In this document: positions 45,901 through 56,946 of the stretch, piece after piece
Position numbering within the stretch: position 1 is the stretch's first letter
Layout: the number at the start of each line of letters is the position of its first letter
Assembly: GCF_016097555.1 (NCBI RefSeq)
Contig: NC_054701.1
Location: forward strand, 63,493,927-63,557,926
Length of the DNA: 64,000 nt
From: Gigantopelta aegis
Taxonomy: Eukaryota; Mollusca; Gastropoda; Neomphalida; Peltospiridae
Reading direction: 5' to 3'
Program-made: the position numbers and the translations under genes
The notes under the pieces: generated by a model
Databases searched by the model: none
What the model was told of the DNA's origin: nothing
What the model saw: only the letters and a program-made list of their open reading frames with translations

Positions 45901-46604
45901 TGCATGAGTGGCCGTTAGATACCATTTATCTTACAATGAGTTGGATACGTTTTTTAACAAAGAGTTGTAAGATAACGGTCACGAATAGTAGTATTCTATT
46001 TCTTACATATCCTCAAAAACCAGGTTTTTTGCAAATTTTAACATCTTTTTCGACTAAAAGTTATTTACAGCCCTTACAGCTAAATTATGCATCACAAACA
46101 AATGATTGTCAGGTTAACTATACGTCACAGTGTAATCGATTTTGATTGTGCTCTTTATTTTTTCATTGGATGGTATAGCATTGGTGATCAGGTCATCACC
46201 TAGGAGCAGCCATTCGTATGTTGTGAAATTGTTATCAAACGTACATGTGTTCACAAGTATGTGTTATCAGAAATAACAAATGATGTTCTCACCAACGGGT
46301 GTGTAAGAACACATTTAATATTTCTGTTCTGTTTTTCAAAACCGCATTTGAATTTAAAAAAAAAAAAAAATTCTATGGAATTGTCTTAACTTTTATTTGG
46401 TATTTATTTCAGGAAATGCTGATGTAAACACCAATGACTGGATCAAAAACTCACCCTTGACAATTGTAGCAAAACGAGGTGGAACAGACCCACTTCTCTG
46501 TGGAGGTACATTTTAACCGACTTATTTGAAGATTAAGATTTATAATCGTATTGTACCAGCATAAGCATACAAGATAAGGGGTCAGGGTTCATCTACTCTC
46601 CTCC

Positions 46605-46635
<31 letters not shown>

Positions 46636-49600
46636 AGTGTGGGAGCAACTGTTGCATTCGGGCAGAAATGATAGAGATCTTTGGGTAAGATGAGCTGACC
46701 CAAAACCTTTTCACCATGTATTTCCATCATTCTGACCGGCCTCGGTGGCGTCGTGGCAGGCCATCGGTCTACAGGCTGGTAGGTACTGGGTTCGGATCCC
46801 AGTCGAGGCATGGGATTTTTAGTCGAGATACCGACTCCAAACCCTGAGTGAGTGCTCCGCAAGGCTCAATGGGTAGGTGTAAACCACTTGCACCGACCAG
46901 TGATCCATAACTGGTTCAACAAAGGCCATGGTTTGTGCTATCCTGCCTGTGGGAAGCGCAAATAAAAGATCCCTTGCTGCCTGTCGTAAAAAGAGTAGCC
47001 TATGTGGCGACAGCAGGTTTCCTCTAAAAACAGTGTCAGAATGACCATATGTTTGACGTCCAATAGCCGATGGTAAGATAAAAAATCAATGTGCTCTAGC
47101 GGCGTCGTTAAATAAAACAAACTTTACTTTTTCCATCATTCTATTCCCAATTGTAATCCATGTAAAATGCAAATAATATGAATAAACATTGTAGTCCATA
47201 TTCGAGCATTTAATTTAAATCGGGCAAAAATCAGTCTGTCCCTCGAAAAATGGGAGCCCATGTGCCTAAGCTAACCAGTGTTTTATATGTTTTTACATTT
47301 TTGTGAAGTTAGTTAAATATTTAGTTCCATGTATAATTTTTTTTCAAACACCTCTTTCATTCAACTTAAACAATTCAGCAGTTCAACAGTTTCATTTCAT
47401 ATATAATAAGGAATAACTAACATTATTTTTAGGACTTGAAAATCTTTTTATAGCCGTAGCATTTTGGCATCGACCAGTGCATTTCCAATGATATAATTTT
47501 TTCTTTGACAGATATTACTAAACTGTTGCTACAGTATGGTGCTGACATTGAACATTCGATACTACTGCATGATTTCACTGCATTCACTATAGCCATCGAC
47601 ACCAACAACGCTCACTGTGCCAAGATTCTACTGGAGGCTGGAGCCAGCATTGACCCATTGCCCCTCGGCTCGGAAGGATTTTCTTTACTGCAGTTTGCTA
47701 GAACAAAAGGTACATTTCTCCATCTCTGCTGCAGCCCAGTGGCAAAACATACATGCACTGAGGCTGCATAAACATGCATGTGGCGTGCAATATGTTAAAA
47801 AAAAAATTAAAACTCATCAAATTATATTTAATACAGTCGTTCTAATGCACCTGGTTTATGTTGTGCAGTGTGCAATATAAAATGCTCCAGGGCAATTCCG
47901 TGGTGTCGGACGTACATTTCAGACACTTCAGCCAAGCATTACATAAATGTACCAAAAGTTCCACAACTTTTTATTGTTATACATTGTAAGAACCAACTAG
48001 GGCACCATTATTATATATAAACTTTATTCCATCCTTATGTTGCTTTAGGTGTCCAGGGGAAAATATGCATGGTGTCGGATGTATGCACGCAAACTGCAGT
48101 TTTTCACCCACACATGGTTATGTTTAATTCTCTGTGATGTGTGAGGGCATATTAGAAATATTGTGTCCTATTCCTATAGAATAGATGTTTATCTGTATAT
48201 CAGATGTAAAAACTTTGTGTTTTTATCACACACTAAAACAATAGAGATAAACATGCTTGGTGTCGGACGTACATTTTTTTTGGGGTAGGACGTATTTGTG
48301 TGAGATACAACTTTACAAGTTTTGTAAAACAGTCATTATAGTTCACAAACAAGATGATATTAAAAACAAAAACACAGTTTGAGCTAGGATTTATATAATT
48401 TTGTTTGAAGAAAATGAAAAACAGTTACCAGGTGCATCACAGGAGGGGGGTTCAGGGGATGGGGGATGAACCGCCTCTTGACCATGTTTTTTTTCTCTTT
48501 GTTTTGAAAGAATTCTTAAATATTAGCCATAAATGTAACTAGTTCAGTGCAAATTAAGATGAACACCATTCAAAAATTCAAGGTAACACCTATGACTACA
48601 TGGGGTGGGGTGGGGTAGGGTGGGGTGGGGTAGGGTGGGGTAGGGTGGGGGCCAAAGTGGCCACCTTGTGACTAGTGTACAAGCTACATGTATGACTGTG
48701 AGATTACAGCAACACAGAAAAATTTCATTATCCTAAAATTAAAGGCATATAAGATGGGGGTAACTGTAGCTGTGGCAACCCCTAGTGACTAGGGACCTGA
48801 ACAAGGTGAAAGTGATATATTTTAATATTTTTGCATTTATTTGTGATAAGTAACTTCATATTTATTGATTCCACACATAATCTCTAGAAAATTACCTAGA
48901 AAATTTCAAAATAGTAAAGTGCTGCCAATGAATGTAAAAGTGGTTTCCTCAAATGTGACGTCACATTTACCATGTTAGTTGTGATCCTCTACAAATGTTC
49001 CAGTTTGTATAATTCTGGCAGTAAATGAAATTACTGGGTTTGTTATTTTGTTATGGAGATGAACAGTTAGCTGAAAGTATAATTTTTACCATTTAAAACA
49101 TAATCAACACTTTTGGCAGGAAGCTGCCTTTTGCACACTTTGATAAATTCCTCTTAATCCACTTATATGGATAAAACAAATTAATACTGGTATTCATAAT
49201 TGGTTCTAGTTACAAAAAATGTCTCTTAAAACCATACTGGCATTGCATAACTGTCAATACTTTGCTTCAAAATTGAAAAAAATAACCATGTTTTATGGTG
49301 TCGGACGTACATGGTGTTGGACGTACACTATAACAGCACCACAGTAGCATGGCAATTGTTACATATTCAGTAATTGTTTTTATATTTTTTAATCAACCAT
49401 ATAAAATTAACATTGCATCTCAGTTAGTAACATTTTACAACCAGTTAGCAGAAGTGGAGATTAAAAAAGTTTTATATTTTGGTGTCGGACGTACACGCGA
49501 GTAACATATGTAAATATTATGGATAAAAGTCTGCTTGAAATATAAATTTGTCTTTTATATATTATGTCAATTAACAAAGGACATGTCTGGGATTATTTCT

Positions 49601-52223
49601 GTACAAAGATTTTTATTTATTCACTTATGTATAAAAAATATGCTGATAAATGTGTTAATAGAAATTTTTATAAAATATTGCTGCATTCATGGTTGATGCA
49701 TTACTTGCATTATAAGTGACTAAAACACATCTACTGAGAAAGGATTAATGTAATATTGGACACTAGAGATAATAACCTTTCAAATGATACCAAACATGTT
49801 TCACTTGAATGAGTTTCTAAAAATGACCTATTGGTTTACTTAACCACGGAATTTCCCTCCATGATTATTGCTGCATAGGCCTTAAAAAGAATGGTGTGCT
49901 TCCGGGAACTAATCTTACCTAGAAAAAAAACGGGTTGATTCTTCTTCTTTTTTCCATGTATTTTTATTGATTTTTATTAATAAATACATGTAGGTGAAAA
50001 GAGTACATACCTAACATTTTATCTAGACCCTATCACTAACACTAACATTATTCTCAAGGGTTCTAGAATATATTAGCCTGACGCCAGTGGTTAGGTTTTT
50101 TTTTTCAATTGTTTACCTTCGCCCCACGGCTAGTAAAAAAACAAATCACAATACACAAGCAGAAATGTCACCATTTTTGTTTCCCAAGTTCATGTATAAA
50201 TGTACGATACATACAGAAGTAGGGCTAGTTGATTTTTAACCGTGACTAGTGGATTTAATTTTTGAAAATTCTAGAAGCCTTGCTATTCTGAATAATCAAT
50301 GTCTTTATGTTACAGAATGTGCCGAACTTCTGTTGAGTTATTCTAACCTGATTGACGTGAACTACCAGAACTGCCATGGTCAGACAGCCTTGATGACGGC
50401 ATGCTACTACAACAACATCGAGGTCGTACAGACACTGCTGAACCACGGAGCTAATGTCAACCTGGTGAACAGCGATGGCGGATCTCCACTCTTTTATGCT
50501 ACTAGCAGTGGTATGGGTTTTATATAAACAGACTGAGAGATTTTAATTTTAATTTTACAACATAATATATATACAGTGAAACCTGTCTGAACCGAATCCT
50601 AAACAAACCAGAATCCAGAATCCTGTAAAACCAGGTCAAGTTTCATATTCCTGAATTTTCTGAATTCAAAAATGTGACCCTGTGAACACCAGATCCTGTC
50701 TAAATATGAAGTCCCCAGCATGATCCTGTTTAGACAAATTTCACTGTGTTTGTTTTCGTATTGAGAAATAAGATCCAGTTTGGGTTCCAACAAACATTAA
50801 GAGGACCATAAAGAGCTTGTATATTCTAAACAAGAAAATGTATATTATAATATATAATTTCAGTTGTTAAAAAGGCTCTTAGTATTAATATCTGACAATG
50901 GTAGAAAATTCAGGAGTCTTTAAGCTCTAAAAGATTTCATCTGTATAATCACTAATTAAAATATGTCTTAAAAAGTTTTTTTAACAACAATATCACTTTC
51001 AACCTTTTTGCATGCAATTTCTAAGATGCATTTCTAAAATTGCACCGGCCTCGGTGGCATCGTGGCAGGCCATCGGTCTACAGGCTGGTAGGTACTGGGT
51101 TCGGATCCCAGTCGAGGCATGGGATTTTTAATCCAGATACCGACTCCAAACCCTGAGTGAGTGCTCCGCAAGGCTCAATGGGTAGGTGTAAACCACTTGC
51201 ACCGACCAGTGATCCATAACTGGTTCAGCAAAGGCCATGGTTTGTGCTATCCTGCCTGTGGGAAGCGCAATTAAAAGATCCCTTGCTGCCTGTCGTAGAA
51301 AGAGTAGCCTATGTGGCGACAGCGGGTTTCCTCTAAAAAATAGTGTCAGAATGACCATATGTTTGACGTCCAATAGCCGATGATAAGATAAAAAATCAAT
51401 GTGCTCTAGCGGCGTCGTTAAATAAAAATAAAAAATAAAAAAATAAAAACATTCTAAAATTGCATTTTCTTTTCCGTGATGAAAATTACAAGTAATTAGG
51501 TGTATTATTAGGAATATGATTTACTTTGGTGATCCTGGTATCCCATTCCAAAAATGATTTGGTGTGCTTTTAGGGATTTTTGTATTCCAAAATGTGATTC
51601 TGTTAGTCACCAAATACAATCAAGGAGTAATTATTTTATTTTATTTTAACTGATTAATTCTGAGTTACATGTAAGCTTCCATTTGTGTTAATTATGACAA
51701 TAATTTACATTTAACAGATTCCCCATACCTTGTGAAGGAGCTGATAATGTCCGGGGCTACAAACATTCAGGAACCACTGCTGTACCATTTCAAAAACATG
51801 CTGGAACTGGCTCTGTTTATCGGAGCCAGCAAGAGTGTCTGTGACCTCCTCTACAAGTCCGGGGCCACAGTAACACAAGACATAGCCGGTCTTCCAACGT
51901 TCAAGAACGAACTCAGCTACAGTCACTTCATTCAGAAGGTTCCCTCTGAATCCTGGTGCTGCAAACTGTGGACTAGGAAAAACAATTCGTATTCGGTTTA
52001 CCCGAGCGACGATGACGTGACCAGCTGGGAGAGTTACCGTGGGGTCGCTACGCTGGAGAATATATGCTGTCTTTTTGTGCGCAGACATCTCGGGTACAGC
52101 GGTTGTAGGATCAGAGAACTGATGCTGCCACAGATGCTGAAGACCGAACTGTTGCTGGACTCGATACCGATCAGCGAGGTTTCCATGGAGTGTGCAGAAA
52201 CATCGCCAATTACTGTCTTGTAA
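42998..52223 (+). CDS. Ankyrin repeat and SOCS box (ASB-like) protein, gene 1
   Basis: Coding exons 42998-43922, 45677-45871, 46413-46505, 47512-47709, 50316-50510 and 51718-52223; 703 aa. All five introns are phase 1 with GT-AG ends. The start is the ATG at 42998 (MEIGDLLWEAV), ten bases after the acceptor at 42986-42987. Ankyrin-type repeats run from about residue 10 to 575, with clear TPLHLA/LLLxxGADVN-like units such as RTPFHFACFVGNPDTVKLLL, KTPLLEAVKKNNVEMVELLL and QTALMTACYYNNIEVVQTLL. Exons 2, 4 and 5 are 65-66 codons, about two repeats each. The C-terminus has a SOCS box: BC box T647-L648-x3-C652-x3-V656 (TLENICCLFV) and a degenerate Cul5 box around L672-P673-Q674. In this family the SOCS box docks Elongin B/C and Cullin5 while the repeats recruit a substrate for ubiquitination. 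Which ASB subtype it is, and its substrate, cannot be told. Confidence 0.9.
44046..44068. repeat. (GT)n microsatellite in intron 1
   Basis: An uninterrupted GT run, about 120 bases after the exon 1 donor. Confidence 0.9.
44214..45428. mobile_element. 1.2-kb TIR element with repeated CAGTATTCGACCA motif
   Basis: Ends GTAGGGCAGTGACCCCAATA and, reverse-complemented from the right, GTAGGGCTACGACCCCAGTA match at about 21 of 26 positions. CAT flanks both sides. The motif CAGTATTCGACCA or its complement recurs at 44247, 44850, 45201, 45221 and 45402. No ORF. It occupies most of ASB-like intron 1 and carries a nested MITE at 44398-44586. Confidence 0.7.
44398..44586. mobile_element. CAGGG-ended MITE nested in the 1.2-kb element
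   Basis: The right end GCGAGTGCCAGAGCTAGCCC is intact and the left end diverged. The interior AAATTCGGCAATTATTTTTA / AAAATTCACAATTGGCGAAT can form a hairpin. Same family as 54877-55061. Confidence 0.7.
46598..46635. repeat. Poly-C run
   Basis: About 30 consecutive C after CTCCTCC in intron 3. Its length is prone to sequencing or replication slippage. Confidence 0.9.
46734..47129 (+). mobile_element. Full-length SINE type C in ASB-like intron 3
   Basis: tRNA-like head GGCCTCGGTGGCGTCGTGG with B box GGGTTCGGATCCCAG; the body shares GATCCCTTGCTGC and GTTTCCTCTAAAAA; the tail is GGCGTCGTTAAATAAAACAA. Perfect 13-bp duplication TTTCCATCATTCT at 46721-46733 and 47130-47142. Confidence 0.93.
47890..49857. 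mobile_element. 2-kb TIR element with repeated TGGTGTCGGACGTACA motif
   Basis: Ends GGGCAATTCCGTGGT and, reverse-complemented, GGGAAATTCCGTGGT (one mismatch in 15); TCCA flanks both sides (47886-47889, 49858-49861). The motif TGGTGTCGGACGTACA starts at 47901, 48258, 49296 and 49480, with variants at 48070, 48281 and 49312, all in the same orientation. No ORF of note. It fills most of ASB-like intron 4. The superfamily is not recognised. Confidence 0.65.
48601..48650 (+). repeat. GGGGT/AGGGT pentamer array
   Basis: Ten or so tandem TGGGG or AGGG pentamers on the + strand. Runs of three to four G at 1-3 base spacing would allow a G-quadruplex. Confidence 0.85.
50578..50746. mobile_element. CAGTGAAAC-ended MITE (pogo/Tigger-like)
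   Basis: Starts CAGTGAAACCTGTCTGAACC after TA and ends CAAATTTCACTG, with internal AATCCTGT and CAGATCCTGTCT repeats. In ASB-like intron 5. Confidence 0.65.
51045..51451 (+). mobile_element. Full-length SINE type C in ASB-like intron 5
   Basis: Nearly identical to the copy at 46734-47129, with a longer A-rich tail. Perfect 13-bp duplication TTCTAAAATTGCA at 51032-51044 and 51452-51464. It ends about 270 bp before exon 6. Confidence 0.93.
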
Positions 52224-52477
52224 TTGGGGAACATTTTGTTTTTGAAATTTTCATTAGCGACAGTTGTTAATCAGTTACTGGACTATGTACCGATTAGCAA
52301 GGCTTCCATGGAGTGTGGAAACATCACTGATACTGTGTTGTAAAATTTTCATGAGCAAGAATTGCTAATATAGTAACAAAATTGATTAGAAACTACAGTC
52401 TAATGTTTTAGAATTGATTTGCCATCTCTAAAACATGACTAGCTAATTGCAAAGTGATATGCAACAAAATGTTCCGT

Positions 52478-52513
<36 letters not shown>

Positions 52514-53376
52514 GAAAATGGGACAGTGGAATTTATCTGTGTATTGCCATCCAGGGATGGGCTGACATATTTGAGGTCTTGGCAAAATTTTCATAGTTGG
52601 AGCCTTTTTGGGAGGAGAATATCAGTATAGTGTCTGCATTGAACCAAGTGTTAACAACAATGTTTAAATTATCATTTTTGTTTTAATTTAATGGAACAAC
52701 ATCTCCACTGCGTTTTTCATATTTTTCAGTTAATGTTGTTTCTGATTAAAAAAAACCTTTAGATGCTGAAAGGCAACCGTAAAATGAATGATACCCAACT
52801 GCATAGTGTTGATTCTGATTTGGATCAAGTTAGACGACAATTCGCCCCACCTTTTACTGCATCCCCACCTTTAAGATGATCCTAAATTTACTAGGGGGAA
52901 ACAGTCAGAAGCATGAGGCGGAGTAACCTTTATAGAAAGGGAATACAAATAGAGCATGTAGGTTATTGTACAGAAAAGGTAGGATTTCTTATAATGATTT
53001 AGGTTTGATAGAAAGGATCGCTGTTGACAGTATCTTTTAACTGCTGCAGAAACTGCCTTGATCGTCATATCATTTTATCACTTGTTAACAATCCGGTTCT
53101 GCTGTAGCATTTTGCAGCAATCATCACATCATTTGACGATATGCTAATTATGATAAAATACATTCTGTGGTAAATGTTTCAAAGTTGTTATTTCAGATGT
53201 GTGTACATTTGTTTAGTTTTTCTGTCACCATTTCAGTTTGCAGTGTATGTAAATATCGCTCAACATGGCAATATGTTGTTGTTTTTTTTTTTAATTAAGA
53301 AAATGTACAATAGGAGTAGCATTCCATTTCATATTAATAATTATAAACACAAAGTGATCTGCCTGGATTCTAGCTT
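52224..53376. other. 3' region of ASB-like gene 1, no further gene
   Basis: No exon seen. 52263-52340 repeats part of the exon 6 sequence just upstream (GTACCGATTAGCAAGGCTTC against ACCGATCAGCGAGGTTTCC), a small local duplication of the 3' coding end. A G run of over 30 lies at 52480-52512. No canonical AATAAA close to the stop; an ATTAAA variant is at about 52745. Confidence 0.45.
52480..52512. repeat. Poly-G run
   Basis: Over 30 consecutive G downstream of ASB-like gene 1, the longest homopolymer I see in the window. Confidence 0.93.
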
Positions 53377-54003
53377 CACCTAGCAATACCTTCCTAATTG
53401 TTAGTTTTTCATAATAATACCTGCCTGTATTACAATTTCACCAAGCAATAGTGCCAATACCTGCCTGGATTCTAATTTCACCAAGCAATAGTTGCCTGGA
53501 TTCTAATTTTACCAAGCAATACCTGCCTGGATTCTAATTTCACCAAGCAATACCTGCCTGGATTCCAATTTGACCAAGCAATACCTGCCTGGATTCTAAT
53601 TTCACCAAGCAATACCTGCCTGGATTCTAGTTTCACCAAGCAATACCTGCCTGGATTCCAATTTGACCAAGCAATAGTGCCAATACCTGCCTAATTTCAC
53701 CAAGCAATACCTGCCTGGATTCCAATTTGACCAAGCAATACCTGCCTGGATTCTAATTTCACCAAGCAATACCTGCCTGGATTCTAGTTTCACCAAGCAA
53801 TACCTGCCTGGATTCCAATTTGACCAAGCAATAGTGCCAATACCTGCCTGGATTCTAATTTCACCAAACAATACCTGCCTGGATTCTAATTTCACCAAGC
53901 AATACCTGCCTGGATTCTAATTTCACCAAAGAATACCTGCCTGGATTCTAATTTCACCAAGCACTACCTGCCTGGATTCTAATTTCACCAAACAGTATCT
54001 GCC
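53377..54003. repeat. 31-bp minisatellite
   Basis: About 18-20 units of CCAAGCAATACCTGCCTGG plus ATTCTAATTTCA, exact period 31 in the core. Variants alternate TCTAATTTCA, TCCAATTTGA and TCTAGTTTCA in a recurring order, and an AGTGCCAATACC insertion appears four times, so there is a higher-order unit. An antisense 98-codon ORF comes only from the repeat. Confidence 0.95.
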
Positions 54004-54876
54004 TCGATTAATGTAAACTTGACACACAAAAAAACCCTTCATTTTATAAACTAATAAAATGGCCATGGGCATCTTAGATTTTTAAGAAACAGTTTTAAAT
54101 CCCTACATAAATGTTTGAAAAAACATATACCGGGTAGACATTTAAATTACTTATTAATGTTGTCTATCACATATGATATCTACAGGAATATTTTTCTACA
54201 GATTTCAAAATTCTGTCCAAAATTGGCTTACCCTGGTAGTAATATTATATTAATATTTCCAATTAGGTAATATCTAGACAAGGACATATTTGTCATTCGA
54301 TACTGGCATGTTTTATAGTGTATATTATTGTCAAACATTTTGTTCAGTATATCTTTAAAAAAATATAACTAGTTACTGCCATAATTCATTGCTGGGTCAC
54401 ATTTAGTCCAATTAAAGTTTCTTTCTTTTTTGTTTCAGTATATCATGCCAGTGTATTTAGTGATAAAATAGCAAATTGTTTTTAAACATTTAACTTGGAT
54501 GTGCCACTACATGTAGTAACAAATCATTCATATCACATTTTACTTTCATGCATTTACATAATGGTTTTTTTCTTTTTGGCTTACTGATACATTTTTTAAC
54601 AATGAACAAAAATGCATTACAACTCCATTAATATTCTCTCAGGGCTCACCCTGTTTATTCCCAAATTAGCCAATTTTTACACTAAATGACTACACCATTT
54701 AGTCTTTGGCTAATAAAATATTAAAAAAATTAACCAAGGAATTTTCAAATTTTCAAGGAAATACCCAGTACTCTTATATATATCTGAAAAATAGTTTAGT
54801 CAAAAGGTTTTCCAGTGTGAGCAGTATTAACTTTATTGCTAAAAGTTGTTAAGATTTAAACAAAATATTAATTCCA
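54004..54876. other. Gene-free stretch
   Basis: AT-rich, no exon or repeat recognised on either strand. Confidence 0.4.
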
Positions 54877-55061
54877 GGGTTAGCTCTGGGTATGCAGAAA
54901 ATTTCGCCAAATTATCTGAATTGAAGTTTAAAAAATTGAAGAAACTTGGTTATTTTTTTAACAAAATACTAATTATTAAAAAAAATTCCCTGCCAAATTA
55001 AAATAAAATTTGCCAATTGTTTTAGAAATTTGCAATTGGCGAGTGGCAGAGCTAGCCCTGA
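54877..55061. mobile_element. CAGGG-ended MITE (hAT-like), complete
   Basis: Left CAGGGTTAGCTCTGG and right CAGAGCTAGCCCTG form inverted ends. The interior AAAATTTGCCAATTG / CAATTGGCGAGTGG is palindromic. 185 bp. Confidence 0.78.
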
Positions 55062-56267
55062 ATTCTGGTACAGGTTGATGGTATCATTTGAATTGTTTTG
55101 GTATTTTTATGTTTCATAATACATGTAAGACCAACATTTTAAACTATTTGTGACCTGACCTCAGTCATTTCCTCAGCATGTACACATCTTTGGAGCATAG
55201 CATTTGAAATATGTCATTTTACTGAATACCTAGCCCCAGTATTGTGTCAGAGATAATTACGGTAGCCAATTGCTAATTTGTCTACAAAGTAGCTGTAAAT
55301 TTCACTATTTGGCTCATAATTATTTTTCAATTGGCTACTTTTTAAGTAATGAGCCATATAGCAGAGCTCTGTAACATGGATGACATATTTGAAACAAGTC
55401 AAATGTACATTTTTTTAAAGCAATTGGACAATCGATAATGAAACAACTGACTTGCATATATTGATGTAATTAATAGCAATGACGTCACTGTTGAATACTG
55501 ACTAAAAGTATTTTGGGACTGGCTACCAGTAACATCATACAAAGAGCATAATCAGTAGTTTAAATCCATTTTTAATTGTGAGCACTTTTTTGATGCCAAG
55601 AGAGATAAGGTATATAAACTATACATTATAAATTGTGTTTTTCTGGTAGTCTTGTCTTGTTTACTGGATTAGAGGTTTTAACATTGTTATTGTTCGAGAG
55701 ATAATATAAAATATCTTGAGTAAAGTACAATCAAATTAAAAATGTATGTATTTTTTTTTAAAGAAAACAACCAACATGGTATAAATATTTATTTGTTTTT
55801 AACATGGAGAAAAACATGTACATGTAATATATTATATTATAAACAGAGGTTATTCAGGTGCAGATTTCATACATGTACATCATATGTGCTAATAATTCTG
55901 ATGATGGGATTTGGACAAAATGTCATAAATGTACAGTGTAGTATGGCTAACATGCATATATTCTGTTTATTACAAATTGGAGTAGTTTTGATTTAAAACA
56001 ATCAGTTGGAATTTTTTTATTGTTTAAAGATAAATAATTAAATTTCCATTACGTCATCCAATTGTTCCAGATGTAGTAATGGGAGTTTGTTCATTTCTCG
56101 ATGAACGTAAAAATTATGTTGTCAGGCAGTGTCATATTTGATGACGTCATTTTATATGGGCAAGATGTCTTATTGAGTGTTATTGTTTATGGACCCAAAA
56201 TAATTGAAAAATAAAATATGAACTTTATTGCTATTATTAGCAAGTATGATTCAAATTTAGTTATAAG
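55062..56267. other. Gene-free stretch
   Basis: AT-rich, no exon recognised. Confidence 0.4.
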
Positions 56268-56414
56268 TATTGTCTGTTATTTCTTTTACTTTTACTACAT
56301 TTGTATTTGAAACGTATGTGAAAATGGCTTCACCGATTCACAGTTTGCGGATGATTTTTTTGGGGGGTTCATACCCCGGATAAACGTAAAACATAAAAGA
56401 AATAACAGACAATC
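56268..56414. repeat. Fold-back with about 20-bp arms
   Basis: ATTGTCTGTTATTTCTTTTA near 56270 and AAAAGAAATAACAGACAAT near 56396 are complementary, with about 100 bases between. Possibly a small MITE. Confidence 0.7.
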
Positions 56415-56690
56415 CTTAAAAGAAATAATTCTAACACTGCTTTTAATGGATTTATATCACCAAAATAGCTGTATCATGATTGTCGATGAAAATTATTTTG
56501 ATGATACCTTTGTAGCTAGCATTTTAAAAACTTAAAGAGGACTGAATTTATGAAGCCTGTTTTTCTTAAAAGCAGATGTATAAATATTGTAAAGCAGCTG
56601 CTGTTGTAAAAACATGTACTTAGATTCGTACAAGTCAAAAACAGGTTTTGTAAATTCAGCCCTATATGTTTGGTATTTGGTCAATAAATA

Positions 56691-56714
56691 TATATATATA
56701 TATATATATATATG
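56691..56714. repeat. (TA)n microsatellite
   Basis: A pure TA run of about 24 bases. Confidence 0.9.
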
Positions 56715-56773
56715 CTTATTTTTAAAATGTGGGAGCTATGTTTAAACAGATATCATTGTCATTATTTACTAGA

Positions 56774-56935
56774 TTGGGATAGTGCATATAAAAGATCCCT
56801 TGCTACTAATGGAAAAATGTAGCAGGTTTCCTTCTTAAAACTGTATGTCAAAATTACCAAATGTTTGACATCCAACAGCCAATGATTAATAAATCAATGT
56901 GCTCTAGTGGTGTCGTTAAACAAAACAAACATTTT
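56774..56935 (+). mobile_element. 5'-truncated SINE type B
   Basis: It begins at TTGGGATAGTGCATATAAAA and ends GTTAAACAAAACAAAC. Perfect 11-bp duplication TATTTACTAGA at 56763-56773 and 56936-56946. Confidence 0.88.
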
Positions 56936-56946
56936 TATTTACTAGA

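Noticed and set aside
46740-46815. tRNA gene
   Set aside because: A B box and a tRNA-like head are present, but as the 5' end of a type C SINE with a long body, a tail and target duplications; the cloverleaf is not complete.
53602-53898. 98-codon antisense ORF with repeated VKLESRQVL-type blocks
   Set aside because: It is the 31-bp minisatellite read in a frame without stops; the peptide repeat follows from the DNA repeat and there is no gene context.
53377-54003. CRISPR-like array of repeats
   Set aside because: Units are contiguous tandem repeats without unique spacers, in a eukaryotic genome.
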